From the NCBI GenBank assembly GCA_037178625.1, contig CM074129.1, positions 2,604,001-2,668,000 on the forward strand: a stretch of 64,000 bases of DNA, read 5' to 3'. Each line of letters begins with the position of its first letter. Position 1 is the stretch's first letter. The notes under the pieces are model-generated. The model saw nothing but the letters and a program-made list of their open reading frames with translations, was not told the origin of the DNA and ran no database searches. Positions 63,899 to 64,000 of this stretch are shown here, piece after piece. The position numbers were made by a program, and so were the translations under genes. The stretch is from Skeletonema tropicum (lineage: Eukaryota; Bacillariophyta; Thalassiosirophyceae; Thalassiosirales; Thalassiosiraceae).

Positions 63899-64000
63899 GT
63901 ACGTCTTGACTTAATATTATATAGGAGTAAATAATATCATGTTTGCTCAAATTTTTTGCATGACACAAAGATCTCTAATCTTCTCTAATCGTCATTGATT

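Overview
The window is nuclear DNA of a eukaryotic alga, most likely a centric diatom or a close stramenopile relative. The evidence is: short GT-AG introns of about 50-280 nt; spaced genes with no operon logic; plastid presequences with a signal peptide followed by an ASAF-like motif (SSSAFQL in HPPD, ANGFAP in the M41-like protein); Copia/CoDi-like and Crypton-like elements; and proteins rich in Ser, Asp and PTPDP. The species call is inference.

Left flank (1-8527), single copy: a BRE1-type H2B ubiquitin ligase (4 exons), a choline/ecdysteroid-kinase-like phosphotransferase, a plastid M41-like HEAGH membrane protein whose frame is broken by several +1 shifts, organellar ribosomal protein bS16, and the 5' part of ATAD3.

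Centre (8528-42586): a head-to-tail triplication. Unit 1 is 8528-18959, unit 2 is 18960-30215 and unit 3 is 30216-42586. Each unit carries ATAD3 exons 2-3, a type II GlcNAc-transferase-like gene, an HMG-box gene, a small unknown gene and exon 1 of a large membrane FkbM-methyltransferase-like gene (called PTPDP protein here). Only unit 1 is joined to the real ATAD3 5' end, and only unit 3 runs into the rest of the PTPDP gene. The two internal junctions are identical chimeras, PTPDP exon 2 fused to ATAD3 exon 2. The units differ mainly by clean presence or absence of mobile elements: a 775-783 bp TIR element (units 1, 3), a 1123 bp hAT-like element carrying a gene (units 1, 2), hAT copy A (unit 1), hAT copy B (unit 2) and a tandem pair of 2021 bp Crypton-like elements (unit 3). 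Two local SNP-dense tracts suggest haplotype mixing or gene conversion.

Right flank (42587-64000): the remainder of the PTPDP gene, whose N-terminal exon-intron modules are themselves duplicated; a third internally deleted hAT copy (C); the divergent pair SLBP (histone mRNA hairpin-binding protein) and plastid HPPD; a GARP/MYB transcription factor; a Copia LTR element nested in a CAGGG-type hAT MITE; a Mn-type CDF transporter; a BUD22-like ribosome-biogenesis factor; an F-box/LRR-like gene with a fold-back intron; and gene-poor sequence with a duplicated BUD22 tail. The first exon of another gene seems to start at 63841.

The host genes are unrelated housekeeping functions and do not form one pathway. 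The unusual part is the recent triplication combined with several active-looking DNA transposon families.
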